In this document: positions 6,186 to 12,950 of the stretch, in pieces | Numbering within the stretch: position 1 is the first letter of the stretch | How the letters are laid out: every line of letters begins with the position of its first letter | Source: a virus | Strand: one strand, 5' to 3' | Virus record (IMG/VR): IMGVR_UViG_3300032323_000920 | Span: 1 to 31,148 of that record | Length of the DNA stretch: 31,148 nt | Made by a program: the position numbers and the translations under genes | The notes under the pieces: model-generated | What the model was told of the DNA's origin: nothing | Database searches by the model: none | Seen by the model: the letters and a program-made list of their open reading frames with translations, nothing else

Positions 6186-6328
6186 TAGTTTGATGATGCA
6201 AACATAGTATAAAAAATTATATCTGCAACAATTTATGTAAAATATTTTTATTGAAGTTATCCACATTTTAACAAAATAGAACATTTACGAATAAACTTTG
6301 TGCCATCAAAGCGCACACTAAAGCATAT
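6186..6328. other. Divergent AT-rich gap with DnaA box: candidate replication origin
   Basis: This 143-base gap between the leftward early genes and the rightward arm is strongly AT-rich. It contains TTATCCACA (6257-6265), a perfect match to the bacterial DnaA-box consensus TTATNCACA, and it is the only perfect match I noticed in the window. The phage encodes a DnaA domain IV-like protein. Together these make it the best origin candidate. No clear iteron array is visible. Confidence 0.5.
6199..6228 (-). promoter_or_regulatory. Bacteroidota-type promoter for the leftward early genes
   Basis: Minus-strand TTG (6228-6226), 19 bases, then TATGTTTG (6206-6199). The first ATG (6185) follows 13 bases after the box, leaving a very short leader. 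Confidence 0.75.
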
Positions 6329-6547
6329 TTGAAAGGCATGGGTTACGATGTAGCCGATTTTATACCGTGTGAGGTGTGCCATTCGCAGGCTGTGGACATT
6401 CACCACATCGAAGCCCGGGGCATGGGTGGCACCAAAAAGATTGACACCATCGACAACCTGATTGCGCTTTGCCGGGAATGCCATATAAAGTTAGGAGATA
6501 AAAAAGAATTTAAGGACTTCTTGCAGGACATTGTCAAATCGAGATAA
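6329..6547 (+). CDS. HNH endonuclease
   Basis: The protein has two CxxC zinc pairs (CEVC near residues 14-17 and CREC near 48-51) around the HNH core: DIHHIEARGMGG (23-34) supplies the catalytic HH and IDNLIALCRECH (41-52) supplies the N and final H. This is the compact form found in many phages, where HNH proteins cut DNA during packaging or act as homing nucleases. The start is uncertain: no upstream ATG exists, the frame is open back to 6272, a TTG at 6329 gives 72 aa and the first ATG (6338) gives 69 aa. It is the first gene of the rightward arm, and its end overlaps the sigma-like gene. Confidence 0.85.
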   Translation: MKGMGYDVADFIPCEVCHSQAVDIHHIEARGMGGTKKIDTIDNLIALCRECHIKLGDKKEFKDFLQDIVKSR

Positions 6548-7061
6548 GATATTGACGGAAATTGCAACAAGCGACTGGATAAATCAAGTGGCCAAAAATA
6601 TTGGCGGCAAGCATAGCCCGGAGATGGTGCAGGAATTTATGTTGTATCTTTGCCAGCTACCTGACCACAAACTTGAAGAACTCACCACCAAATATAATAT
6701 CAAGTGGTATGCCATCCGTAGCTTTGTCAACATGATACACGGCAACACCCGAACCCAATTTTTCAAAAACAATTTACGAATTTCCGAAACACTCCCTAAT
6801 AATGTTGATACAATACCTGATGAAAGCCGACCAGACAAAGAAGTCATGTATAGCTTATTCGACACCATTAACTTTCAAACCGTGGCAGTCAAATTCGACC
6901 GAGCGGAGTGGTATGTCGTACGGCTTTGGGAACTTTATCAGCAGCATATCAGCATGGCCGCAATGGCGAAAATGACAAAAATCAACTACCGGGAAATTCA
7001 GCAGATAATCAACGAAATAAAAAAACAACTCAATGATAATTACAATGCCATTATCGACTAA
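6531..7061 (+). CDS. Sigma-70-like DNA-binding regulator (candidate late sigma factor)
   Basis: This 176-aa protein looks like a divergent sigma factor. The N-terminal part (residues 24-60; HSPEMVQEFMLYLCQLPDHK...) has the helical pattern of sigma region 2, where bacterial factors have DLxQE-type helices. The C-terminal part (residues 138-168; HISMAAMAKMTKINYREIQQ) looks like the region 4 helix-turn-helix. Similar proteins sit at the head of late regions in Bacteroidota phages. The only workable start is TTG at 6531, with AGGA just upstream, overlapping the HNH gene by 17 bases. It could direct transcription from the non-host motif found before several late genes; that link is inference. Confidence 0.55.
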   Translation: MSNRDKILTEIATSDWINQVAKNIGGKHSPEMVQEFMLYLCQLPDHKLEELTTKYNIKWYAIRSFVNMIHGNTRTQFFKNNLRISETLPNNVDTIPDESRPDKEVMYSLFDTINFQTVAVKFDRAEWYVVRLWELYQQHISMAAMAKMTKINYREIQQIINEIKKQLNDNYNAIID

Positions 7062-7299
7062 CATTATAGCACTGGCCTGCTTATGCGTAATCATGAGCCG
7101 CTATGTTTACCCACCCATTGTCAGTTTTATACTCAAAGTTGACAGCCGCAACCGGGATGCAGTTAAACCTTGGGAGTGTGGTTTCTGCTTATCTTGGTGG
7201 ATGGGTTGCGCTGTTTGGATTTATCAGTTCGGAATATGGGGTGTGGCATACGCAGCCATGACCGCTATTTGTGGAGCCTTTATTGACCGCTACCTATGA
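7033..7299 (+). CDS. Small membrane protein with a CxxC-Trp motif
   Basis: The 88-aa product has hydrophobic segments at about residues 9-34 and 54-82, separated by a loop holding WECGFC (48-53) followed by SWW. Two membrane spans are likely. The CxxC could bind metal or form a disulfide. Overlap with the sigma-like gene is 29 bases from this ATG, or 17 if the ATG at 7045 is used. Its stop overlaps the next gene by ATGA. Function unknown. Confidence 0.7.
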   Translation: MIITMPLSTNIIALACLCVIMSRYVYPPIVSFILKVDSRNRDAVKPWECGFCLSWWMGCAVWIYQFGIWGVAYAAMTAICGAFIDRYL

Positions 7300-7499
7300 C
7301 CGAACAAGACAAAGCCATCTGCCTGCAATTAAAAGCGCACGTTGACCAAGTGAACCGCACCGGAACGCTGGCAATCCCACCGGATTTGTATGGCAAGGTG
7401 AATGAAATTTACAAGCGCAAGCATGGCCGACACATTCTGCCCTGCCCTACCTGCATAATTGATGCCATAAAGTCACTTTACAATGAAGCAAATGGTTAA
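7296..7499 (+). CDS. Small protein with CxxC, unknown function
   Basis: A 67-aa protein with a helical N-terminal half and HILPCPTCIIDAIKSLY near the end. Similar short proteins occur in Bacteroidota phages without known function. It is coupled to the preceding membrane protein by ATGA and overlaps the start of the glycosyltransferase-like gene. Confidence 0.7.
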   Translation: MTEQDKAICLQLKAHVDQVNRTGTLAIPPDLYGKVNEIYKRKHGRHILPCPTCIIDAIKSLYNEANG

Positions 7500-8247
7500 A
7501 ATCATACACTCCGGGAACGCAGGCGACTTGATTTATAGCCTGCCAGCCATGCGCAAGGCATCGGAAATCCACAATAACCCGGTGCATTTGTATCTTCGCA
7601 TCAATGTACCCGGCCAATATGCCGGAATGAACCATCCTTTGGGCAATGTGCAGATGAACCAAACCATTGCAGACATGCTGACACCTTTGCTGCTTTCAAC
7701 TAAATTCATCGGCAAAGTAGAAATCACCGATGAAGCCGCAAAATGCGACTACAACTTTGATTTATTCCGAAAAATCCATAACTACACCGGCCACATCAGC
7801 CAGTGGTATTTTCACGTTTACCCGGAACTAACGTGCGACCTTTCACGGCCGATTGATTTTAACCTTAAAAAATCCACCCCACAATTTGACATCGTGCTGA
7901 ACCGCACATCCCGGTATCACAACCCCACTTTTGATTACAGCATCCTGAAACCATACCAAGACCGCATTACCTTTGTAGGGTTGCCGCAGGAATTTAAAGT
8001 AATCACGGCCAAACTACCGGATATTAAATACCACCCGGTGCAGGATTTTTACGAGCTGGCGCAAGTGATTAAGGGTTCAAACCTTTTTATCGGGAACCAG
8101 TCAATGGCATACGCAATCGCAGAGCAAATGAAGCACCACCGCATTTTAGAAATATGCCCAAGTGCTCACAATGTAATCCCAACCGGGGCAAACGGCTACG
8201 GAGCCTGGACTGTCTTAAACCTTATACAATTACTCAAAAATGGCTGA
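7483..8247 (+). CDS. Glycosyltransferase family 9-like protein
   Basis: The 254-aa protein begins with VKIIHSGNAGDLIYSLPAMR, the nucleotide-sugar GT-B opening of heptosyltransferase-type (GT9) enzymes. Near residues 203-218 it has LFIGNQSMAYAIAEQM, resembling the conserved donor-site helix of that family. It is shorter than bacterial heptosyltransferases (about 340 aa), as seen in phage versions. Acceptor and sugar are unknown: phage DNA bases, virion proteins or host surface glycans are possible. Two starts fit: ATG at 7483 (17-base overlap) and ATG at 7492 (8-base overlap, just before VKII). It opens a cassette with a methyltransferase and a second glycosyltransferase. Confidence 0.65.
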   Translation: MKQMVKIIHSGNAGDLIYSLPAMRKASEIHNNPVHLYLRINVPGQYAGMNHPLGNVQMNQTIADMLTPLLLSTKFIGKVEITDEAAKCDYNFDLFRKIHNYTGHISQWYFHVYPELTCDLSRPIDFNLKKSTPQFDIVLNRTSRYHNPTFDYSILKPYQDRITFVGLPQEFKVITAKLPDIKYHPVQDFYELAQVIKGSNLFIGNQSMAYAIAEQMKHHRILEICPSAHNVIPTGANGYGAWTVLNLIQLLKNG

Positions 8248-8836
8248 AACAAGAAAAGCACACCAACGCAGATTGGCAGCAGGATTTTACGACCTTTATA
8301 TCAAAGGGCAGGGCATTGACATCGGCTGCGGCAGAATTGACACCTACGATGGCGTGGACATCATCAGCCTGACCGATTGCATCCACCATGACAAAGATGA
8401 TTGCGATGCAACCACAATGGATAAATATGCTGACAATACCTTTGACTACGTTTATGCATCCCATGTGTTGGAGCATTTGGATAACCCGGTGACCGCCATT
8501 CAAAACTGGCACCGGATTTGCAAACCGGGTGGTCATATTATTATCAGCATTCCGCATCGTGATTTGTATGAACGTAAAAAGACACTACCAAGCCGATGGA
8601 ACCTTGACCATCGTTATTTCTACTTGCCATACTCATGTGAGCCACCACATACTTTTTCAGTTGAAGGCATACTACTTGCAACAGGCATTCAGGAGTATTG
8701 GGATATTGAGATAATCGACACGGCAACAAACAAGGACAAACCCGAAGAACATAGCAACGGGGAATTTTCAATCGAAGTAATAATTAAAAAATATGCAGTG
8801 GGTAAAACTAAGCGAAGTAAAAGCAAACCCAAATAA
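8240..8836 (+). CDS. Class I SAM-dependent methyltransferase
   Basis: Motif I is GIDIGCGRIDTYDGVDI (25-41), motif II region DATTM near 56-60, and FDYVYASHVLEHLDNP (68-83) is the typical motif IV/post-I block of Methyltransf_11/23 enzymes; KPGGHIIISIPH (95-106) completes the fold. The HVLEH sequence is common in enzymes acting on small molecules, sugars or O-antigen rather than DNA bases. Its start overlaps the glycosyltransferase stop by eight bases, and its Lys-rich tail overlaps the ParB-like gene. It probably acts with the neighbouring glycosyltransferases. Confidence 0.85.
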   Translation: MAETRKAHQRRLAAGFYDLYIKGQGIDIGCGRIDTYDGVDIISLTDCIHHDKDDCDATTMDKYADNTFDYVYASHVLEHLDNPVTAIQNWHRICKPGGHIIISIPHRDLYERKKTLPSRWNLDHRYFYLPYSCEPPHTFSVEGILLATGIQEYWDIEIIDTATNKDKPEEHSNGEFSIEVIIKKYAVGKTKRSKSKPK

Positions 8837-9221
8837 CCCAAGGGTTATCCGGGATGAGGATTTCGCAAAGTTGAAGCGGTCGATAATCGAGTTCCCCGAA
8901 ATGTTGGAAGCCCGGCCGATTGTATGCTTCACTGATGAGCATGGCAAATATGTGGCATTGGGTGGCAATATGCGCCTGAAAGCCTTATCCGATATTGGAG
9001 CCAAAGAAGTGCCAATCATCCTCGCAGATAAGTGGACAGCCCAGCAGCGTGATGAATTTCTAATTAAAGATAATCTTTCATTTGGTGAGTGGAACTATGA
9101 CGAATTGGCCAACGAATGGGATGCGGATTTGCTTGAGCATTGGGGCATGAAATTACCAACCGATGATGAGCAGGAAAAGCCGGAACGTGATAGCTGCCCG
9201 ACTTGTGGCAAAGAAGTATAA
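8793..9221 (+). CDS. ParB/Srx-fold nuclease-like protein
   Basis: The 142-aa protein has a ParB N-terminal domain: LSEVKANPNNPR (6-17), PIVCF (42-46) and YVALGGNMRLKALSDIG (53-69), the last corresponding to the ParB GGNRRxxA nucleotide-binding box. In phages this domain is frequently placed next to terminase or DNA methylase genes and may bind CTP or cut DNA. The C-terminal part is acidic and ends with a CPTCGKEV zinc-ribbon-like tail. It overlaps the methyltransferase gene by 44 bases. Partition is unlikely, since no ParA or centromere repeats are seen. Confidence 0.75.
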   Translation: MQWVKLSEVKANPNNPRVIRDEDFAKLKRSIIEFPEMLEARPIVCFTDEHGKYVALGGNMRLKALSDIGAKEVPIILADKWTAQQRDEFLIKDNLSFGEWNYDELANEWDADLLEHWGMKLPTDDEQEKPERDSCPTCGKEV

Positions 9222-9242
9222 AATAGTGAATAAATAGTGAAC

Positions 9243-9605
9243 ATGGCAAACGAACAAAATTTAAAACCATTTAAAAAGGGCGAGGTGGCAAACCCCAACG
9301 GCAGACCAAAAAAGTTTGTCACTCTCCTGAAGGAAAACGGCTACAAAGTCAGCGAGGTGAATGACACCGTGCAGGCGATGTTATCAATGACACTGGATGA
9401 ACTAAAAGACGTATGGCAAGACCCCAAGGCAACAATCCTTGAAAAGACGATTGCCAATGCCATGCGGAAGTCGTTGGAGAAGGGTAGCCTTTACAGCATT
9501 GAAACGCTGCTATCCCGTGTGTTTGGCAAGCCGAAAGAAACGGCCGATGTTAACCAGACGGTGCAAGGCGAAATAAAAATAACACTTGATTTAGGCGACA
9601 AATGA
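9243..9605 (+). CDS. terS: DUF5681-like protein, probable terminase small subunit
   Basis: The N-terminus KPFKKGEVANPNGRPKK (about residues 8-24) is the DUF5681 signature, found in phage proteins encoded near large terminases. The remainder is helical (residues 30-95) and ends in a short acidic tail. By position and size (120 aa) it probably recognises DNA for packaging, although two genes intervene before terL. I prefer the ATG at 9243; a GTG two codons upstream is also open. A repeated AAATAGTGAA lies just before it. Confidence 0.6.
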   Translation: MANEQNLKPFKKGEVANPNGRPKKFVTLLKENGYKVSEVNDTVQAMLSMTLDELKDVWQDPKATILEKTIANAMRKSLEKGSLYSIETLLSRVFGKPKETADVNQTVQGEIKITLDLGDK

Positions 9606-9739
9606 AATACTACACCAAGCGCAACAAAAGGTATCGCAGCCGCCATAAAAAAATGACACTGCTTGACACGGCTTATCTAAAAATAAATTACCCCCAAATC
9701 CGGGAGTTGTTTCAACAGATAAAGGAAGTTAAGCTATGA
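9602..9739 (+). CDS. Very basic 45-aa protein
   Basis: The ATG at 9602 overlaps the previous stop (ATGA) and the TGA at 9737-9739 overlaps the next ATG in the same way. The product starts MKYYTKRNKRYRSRHKKM and is strongly positively charged in its first half, with a helical second half. Coupling at both ends makes it a convincing gene. It could bind nucleic acid, but no family is recognised. Confidence 0.75.
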   Translation: MKYYTKRNKRYRSRHKKMTLLDTAYLKINYPQIRELFQQIKEVKL

Positions 9740-10767
9740 AGGTGCTGGCACTTTGGCAAGGTATGGGTGGTGTTGAATACCATCGCCTTTATACTCCGTT
9801 AAAACGGCTGCAAATAGACCACGCAGAAGAAATAGAGGTGAATGTGTCGCAGGAGTTTGTTAAATCCGGTATTCCCGAACTTAAGCAATACGACCTTGTT
9901 TTGTTCAACCGGGATTTGGGTGAACTTCACTATGAAATCCTGCACTACTTAGCAAAGCATGAAATACCCTACATCGTGGATATTGACGATTACTGGGTGC
10001 TTCCAAAGTTCCACCCGATATACAAATACTACCGAGCCAACAAAATAAAGCAGCGCATCATTGATGCCATCCGTTATGCCGATGGGGTGACCACAACCAC
10101 CGATTTTTTAGCCAACGAAATCCGGCAGTACAATCAAAATGTGCAAGTGCTTCCCAATGCGCTTGACCTGACCGATGAACAATGGCTTGCGGAGCCACAG
10201 CAGCGTGATGTAATTACATTTGGCTGGGTTGGTGGCATTACCCACAGCAACGATATCATGCTTATATCCGATGCCATCGCCAAAATGTGCGATTACTACG
10301 GTGACAAGGTGCGGTTCGTGCTTTGTGGTTATCAACCCGGCAGCATGTGGGAAAGCATCCTTTACAAGTTCAACGGGTGCAGCGAAAGGTTACGGCCGCA
10401 AGTGGTGATTGCACCAAGCCAAAACGTAAACGAGTACGGCAATTTCTACCGCTTGTTTGACATCGCACTTGCGCCATTGGAGGATAATAAATGGAACAAC
10501 TGCAAATCGGAACTGAAAATAATCGAAGCGGCTGCATACGGCCTGCCAGTTATCGCATCGGAAGTGGCACCATACCTTTCCACCAACCCCGGTGTGAAGT
10601 TCACGCAGAACACCCCAGAAGCGTGGTTCGCTGCTATGCGCCAAATGTATGAACTTGCTGACCTAAAAATGGTGGGCAATAATAACCGGGAGCAAACCAA
10701 TAAAATCCACGATTTGCCGACCATTAACCAAAAGCGGTTGGCATTTTACAAACAGCTATGCAAATAA
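9736..10767 (+). CDS. GT-B fold glycosyltransferase (GT4-like)
   Basis: This 343-aa enzyme has a Rossmann N-domain (VLALWQGMGGVEYHRLY at the start, IVDIDDYW at 80-87) and a C-domain with FGWVGGITHSND (162-173) and SELKIIEAAAYGLPVIAS (258-275). The latter is the donor-binding E-x(n)-E helix of retaining GT4-type transferases; FDIALAPLEDN precedes it. It transfers a sugar from a nucleotide donor; the acceptor is not evident. It is the last gene of the cassette and overlaps terL by ten bases. Presence of two unrelated glycosyltransferases and a methyltransferase in one transcript suggests stepwise glycan building. Confidence 0.8.
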   Translation: MKVLALWQGMGGVEYHRLYTPLKRLQIDHAEEIEVNVSQEFVKSGIPELKQYDLVLFNRDLGELHYEILHYLAKHEIPYIVDIDDYWVLPKFHPIYKYYRANKIKQRIIDAIRYADGVTTTTDFLANEIRQYNQNVQVLPNALDLTDEQWLAEPQQRDVITFGWVGGITHSNDIMLISDAIAKMCDYYGDKVRFVLCGYQPGSMWESILYKFNGCSERLRPQVVIAPSQNVNEYGNFYRLFDIALAPLEDNKWNNCKSELKIIEAAAYGLPVIASEVAPYLSTNPGVKFTQNTPEAWFAAMRQMYELADLKMVGNNNREQTNKIHDLPTINQKRLAFYKQLCK

Positions 10768-11945
10768 CCTACACCCGGCCATTCGTAACTGATTACCAGC
10801 GCAGGATTTTAGACAGCCATGCGAGGTACACTATTACGGCAGCGGCCACAAAGGTAGGTAAAACAGCCAGCCACATTATTTGGCTATTTGAGCAGGCATT
10901 GGCACTCAAAGAAAATCAATCGGTTTGGTGGGTGGCTCCGGTATATCAGCAGGCAAAGATTGCATTCAGGCGTATGCGTACCCAAGTAACTGATAAAAGT
11001 TTTTTCAAGGTCAACGAAAGCGAACTGCGACTGATTACACCGATGGGTGGTGTTATTCAATTTAAGTCCGCAGAGAAGCCCGACAACCTTTATGGGGATG
11101 ATGTCTATGCTGCCGTGTTTGATGAGTTCACAAGGGCCCGGGAAGATGCGTGGTTTGCCCTGCGTTCCACCCTGACAAAGACACAAGGCAAATGCAAACT
11201 GATTGGTAACGTAAAAGGCAAAAAGAACTGGGGTTACAAGATGGCAGAACGTGCCCGGATGGGTGAGCCGGATTATGAGTTCCACAAGATTACGGCATAC
11301 GATGGTGTGAACGCTGGCATCTTGGCCTTTGAGGAAGTGGAGCAGGCCAAAAGGGATTTGCCACCGCATATATTTAGCGAGCTGTACCTTGCCGAACCAA
11401 CGGAAGATGGTAGCAACCCATTTGGATTGTCCTTCATTAACCAATGTATTGCACCATTGTCCATTAAGCCAGTGGAGTGGTACGGCATCGACCTTGCAAA
11501 ATATACGGATTGGAGTGTAATTATCGGCTTGGATGCGGAGTATCGGGTAGCGCACTTTGACCGCTTTCAAATGGATTGGGCGCAAACGGAGCAGCGAATA
11601 ATAAAAACGGTTGGCAGCAGCCCGGCAGCAGTGGACAGCACTGGTGTAGGTGACCCGATTGTGGAGAACATCCAACGGCAATGCCCTAAGATTTTAGGGG
11701 TAAAGTTCACATCCGTAAGCAAACAGCAGTTAATGGAGCAACTAACAGCCGATGTCCATGCCGGGGCCATTGGTTTCCCGGAAGGCATTATCGCAGATGA
11801 AATGCGTAACTTTGAATTTGAACACAGCCAAACGGGGATGAGGTATTCTGCGCCATCAGGGCTGCACGATGATGCGGTTGTTGCGCTTGCCCTTGCTCGG
11901 CATTGTTCAATCAAAAACAAAAAAGGAATATTTGTATTGATATGA
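10758..11945 (+). CDS. terL: Terminase large subunit
   Basis: The 395-aa packaging motor has an ATPase with a deviant Walker A AATKVGKT (29-36), a Walker B VYAAVFDEF (116-124) and the coupling motif GNVKG (150-154). The RNase H-like nuclease carries acidic residues at D245 (YGIDLAKYTDW), D293 (AVDSTG) and D371/D372 (LHDDAVVALALA). It is shorter than lambda- or T4-type terminases but complete. It cuts the concatemer and drives DNA into the prohead. It follows the glycosyltransferase with a ten-base overlap and is followed, unusually, by tail rather than portal genes. Confidence 0.95.
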   Translation: MQITYTRPFVTDYQRRILDSHARYTITAAATKVGKTASHIIWLFEQALALKENQSVWWVAPVYQQAKIAFRRMRTQVTDKSFFKVNESELRLITPMGGVIQFKSAEKPDNLYGDDVYAAVFDEFTRAREDAWFALRSTLTKTQGKCKLIGNVKGKKNWGYKMAERARMGEPDYEFHKITAYDGVNAGILAFEEVEQAKRDLPPHIFSELYLAEPTEDGSNPFGLSFINQCIAPLSIKPVEWYGIDLAKYTDWSVIIGLDAEYRVAHFDRFQMDWAQTEQRIIKTVGSSPAAVDSTGVGDPIVENIQRQCPKILGVKFTSVSKQQLMEQLTADVHAGAIGFPEGIIADEMRNFEFEHSQTGMRYSAPSGLHDDAVVALALARHCSIKNKKGIFVLI

Positions 11946-12019
11946 TAATAAAAACACTTATACTTTGGGAGATTATTAGATTTGGTATTTGTTGGTTATG
12001 GTTTAAATTTGTAAAATGA
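11942..12019 (+). CDS. Possible 25-aa membrane microprotein
   Basis: The ATG at 11942 overlaps the terL stop by ATGA, and the TGA at 12017-12019 overlaps the next ATG by ATGA. The product starts MIIKTLILWEIIRFGICWLW and is a single hydrophobic helix with a basic end. Double coupling argues for a gene. Against it, the same bases hold a good host-type promoter (11981-12011), so the frame may be fortuitous. Confidence 0.4.
   Translation: MIIKTLILWEIIRFGICWLWFKFVK
11981..12011 (+). promoter_or_regulatory. Bacteroidota-type promoter for the tail-assembly genes
   Basis: TTTG (11981-11984), 19 bases, then TAAATTTG (12004-12011), followed by TAAA and the ATG at 12016. Spacing and four-base distance to the start match the early promoters, so the tail module can be transcribed by unmodified host polymerase with an almost leaderless mRNA. 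Confidence 0.75.
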
Positions 12020-12609
12020 AACTACCGAAGAACTGGAGCCAAATAACCATTGGGCAATTCCAAGAATTGCAACTGCTGACGGAGCCGAGTTTTGACAACC
12101 AAATCAAAACGCTGTCCATTTTATCCGGCAAAAAAGTTGAGGAAATTGAGGAGATGCGGATTGCCGACATCACGGCTGCAATAAGCAAACTGGCATTCAT
12201 GGCAGAGTTACCCACCGCAAAGAACTTGGGCGGCTTCCGGGTTGGCAACACGCTGTATAAATTCGCTGCCAATCAGCACGATTTGCAAGCGCACCAATTC
12301 ATCACCGTGCAGGACTTGTTTGCGGAAAAAGATAAATGGGTTCACAATCTGCACCTGATTATGGCTTCGCTGTGCGTTCCTTACCGCATTCTACCACCCA
12401 AGCGCATGGAAGTAAAGACAAGTGAATTTGAAAAGATTGCAGCGCAGTTCCGGGAACGGATGCCGATTTCATTTGCATACGCATACACGCTTTTTTTTTC
12501 TCTATGCTTGCCGGAGTTACTCGAAACTACCCAAGCATATTTAAATCAGGAAGTGGAGAAGTTGAAGAAGATGGCAGACGAAAAGAACGGCCAGCCATTG
12601 CATGGTTAA
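12016..12609 (+). CDS. Probable tail assembly chaperone, N-terminal frame
   Basis: The 197-aa helical protein starts KLPKNWSQITIGQFQELQLL and belongs to a type common in Bacteroidota phages between terminase and tail genes. Position, predominantly helical character and the overlapping second frame suggest the tail assembly chaperone that coats the tape measure. The C-terminal region includes PISFAYAYTLFFSLCLPEL, encoded across a T9 run, and a charged tail. It starts four bases after a host-type promoter. The overlapping frame from 12504 is shifted by -1 relative to this one, as in classical chaperone frameshift pairs. Confidence 0.55.
   Translation: MKLPKNWSQITIGQFQELQLLTEPSFDNQIKTLSILSGKKVEEIEEMRIADITAAISKLAFMAELPTAKNLGGFRVGNTLYKFAANQHDLQAHQFITVQDLFAEKDKWVHNLHLIMASLCVPYRILPPKRMEVKTSEFEKIAAQFRERMPISFAYAYTLFFSLCLPELLETTQAYLNQEVEKLKKMADEKNGQPLHG
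12491..12499 (+). other. T9 run, candidate -1 ribosomal frameshift site
   Basis: Nine T residues are read as CTT TTT TTT TCT in the 12016 frame, so T-TTT-TTT forms a perfect slippery heptamer. A -1 slip enters the frame of the 12504-12815 ORF, which is open from this point to its stop. The site is upstream of any likely independent start for that frame. An indel error in the homopolymer is the main alternative. Confidence 0.45.
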
Positions 12610-12815
12610 AAACTATTGATGGTATCGCAAAACAAGACCGCACAAAATGGGATTATTTTCTAAACATGAGCCTCATCGAGTTTCTGAATGCCGTGAGCTT
12701 TCACAACGAGAAGCAACGGGCGAGAGCGGAAAGGTTAAACCAAGCCGCCCAAAGCGCAAAAAGTTCAAAGGATAGCACGGTGTATAAAATCGCATTGTTG
12801 CAAGAAATGATATAA
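12504..12815 (+). CDS. Second frame of the tail chaperone pair, or separate small tail gene
   Basis: This frame overlaps the previous gene by 106 bases. The first 35 residues (MLAGVTRNYPSIFK...) look like shadow translation, while the part from AWLKTIDGIAKQDRTKW onward (KWDYFLNMSLIEFLNAVSFH, residues 48-67) looks like a real helical protein. Its ATG at 12504 has no ribosome-binding site. It is therefore more likely produced as a -1 frameshift extension of the 12016 gene, like lambda gpGT, than as a free protein. Independent initiation inside the overlap cannot be excluded. Confidence 0.55.
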   Translation: MLAGVTRNYPSIFKSGSGEVEEDGRRKERPAIAWLKTIDGIAKQDRTKWDYFLNMSLIEFLNAVSFHNEKQRARAERLNQAAQSAKSSKDSTVYKIALLQEMI

Positions 12816-12817
12816 AT

Positions 12818-12931
12818 GCCGGGTTGGTCATAATAGTAAGATTTCCATAGCGCTTAACGGGTAGCAGCCAGCAGGCTCAATGCTGTTATTCAAAGGTGGA
12901 AGATAAGGGTGCAAATCCCTTACCCGGAGCA
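12818..12931 (+). ncRNA. tRNA-like structured RNA (possible degenerate or expanded tRNA)
   Basis: The ends pair as an acceptor-like stem (CCGGGT 12819-12824 with ACCCGG 12922-12927). A T-arm-like hairpin has a 5-bp stem AAGGG/CCCTT (12905-12909, 12917-12921) and a 7-nt loop TGCAAAT resembling TTCRANT. A short D-like arm is GTC/GAT (12827-12829, 12840-12842). A central arm contains TTTCCA/TGGAAG and a 5-bp, 7-nt-loop hairpin CAGCA/TGCTG (12869-12873, 12881-12885). At 114 nt it is too long for a normal tRNA, position 33 of the loop is G rather than U, and no CCA is encoded, so it is not called a functional tRNA. Confidence 0.45.
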
Positions 12932-12934
12932 AAA

Positions 12935-12945
12935 TTGTACTATTC
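12935..12945 (+). promoter_or_regulatory. Phage-specific promoter-like motif, copy 1
   Basis: TTGTACTATTC, five bases before the ATG at 12951. The same 11 bases occur at 19668-19678 and, on the other strand, at 30394-30384. No TTTG or TTG is found at -33, which separates it from the host-type promoters. Confidence 0.65.
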
Positions 12946-12950
12946 CAGTT

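Noticed and set aside
6297-6331. TTTG-N23-CATATTTG as a host-type promoter for the rightward arm
   Set aside because: The -7 box lacks the first T and the spacing is too long; no good promoter for the HNH gene could be identified.
8793-9221. ParB-like protein as evidence of plasmid-type partition
   Set aside because: No ParA gene or centromere repeats; phage ParB-domain proteins commonly lie beside terminases.
10884-11681. 265-aa minus-strand frame antisense to terL
   Set aside because: It mirrors a strongly supported terminase gene; composition is odd (many Cys, His, Leu), and it has no promoter or coupled neighbour.
12818-12931. Functional tRNA
   Set aside because: Too long, G at position 33 of the candidate anticodon loop, mismatch at the first acceptor pair and no acceptable anticodon stem in the normal place.
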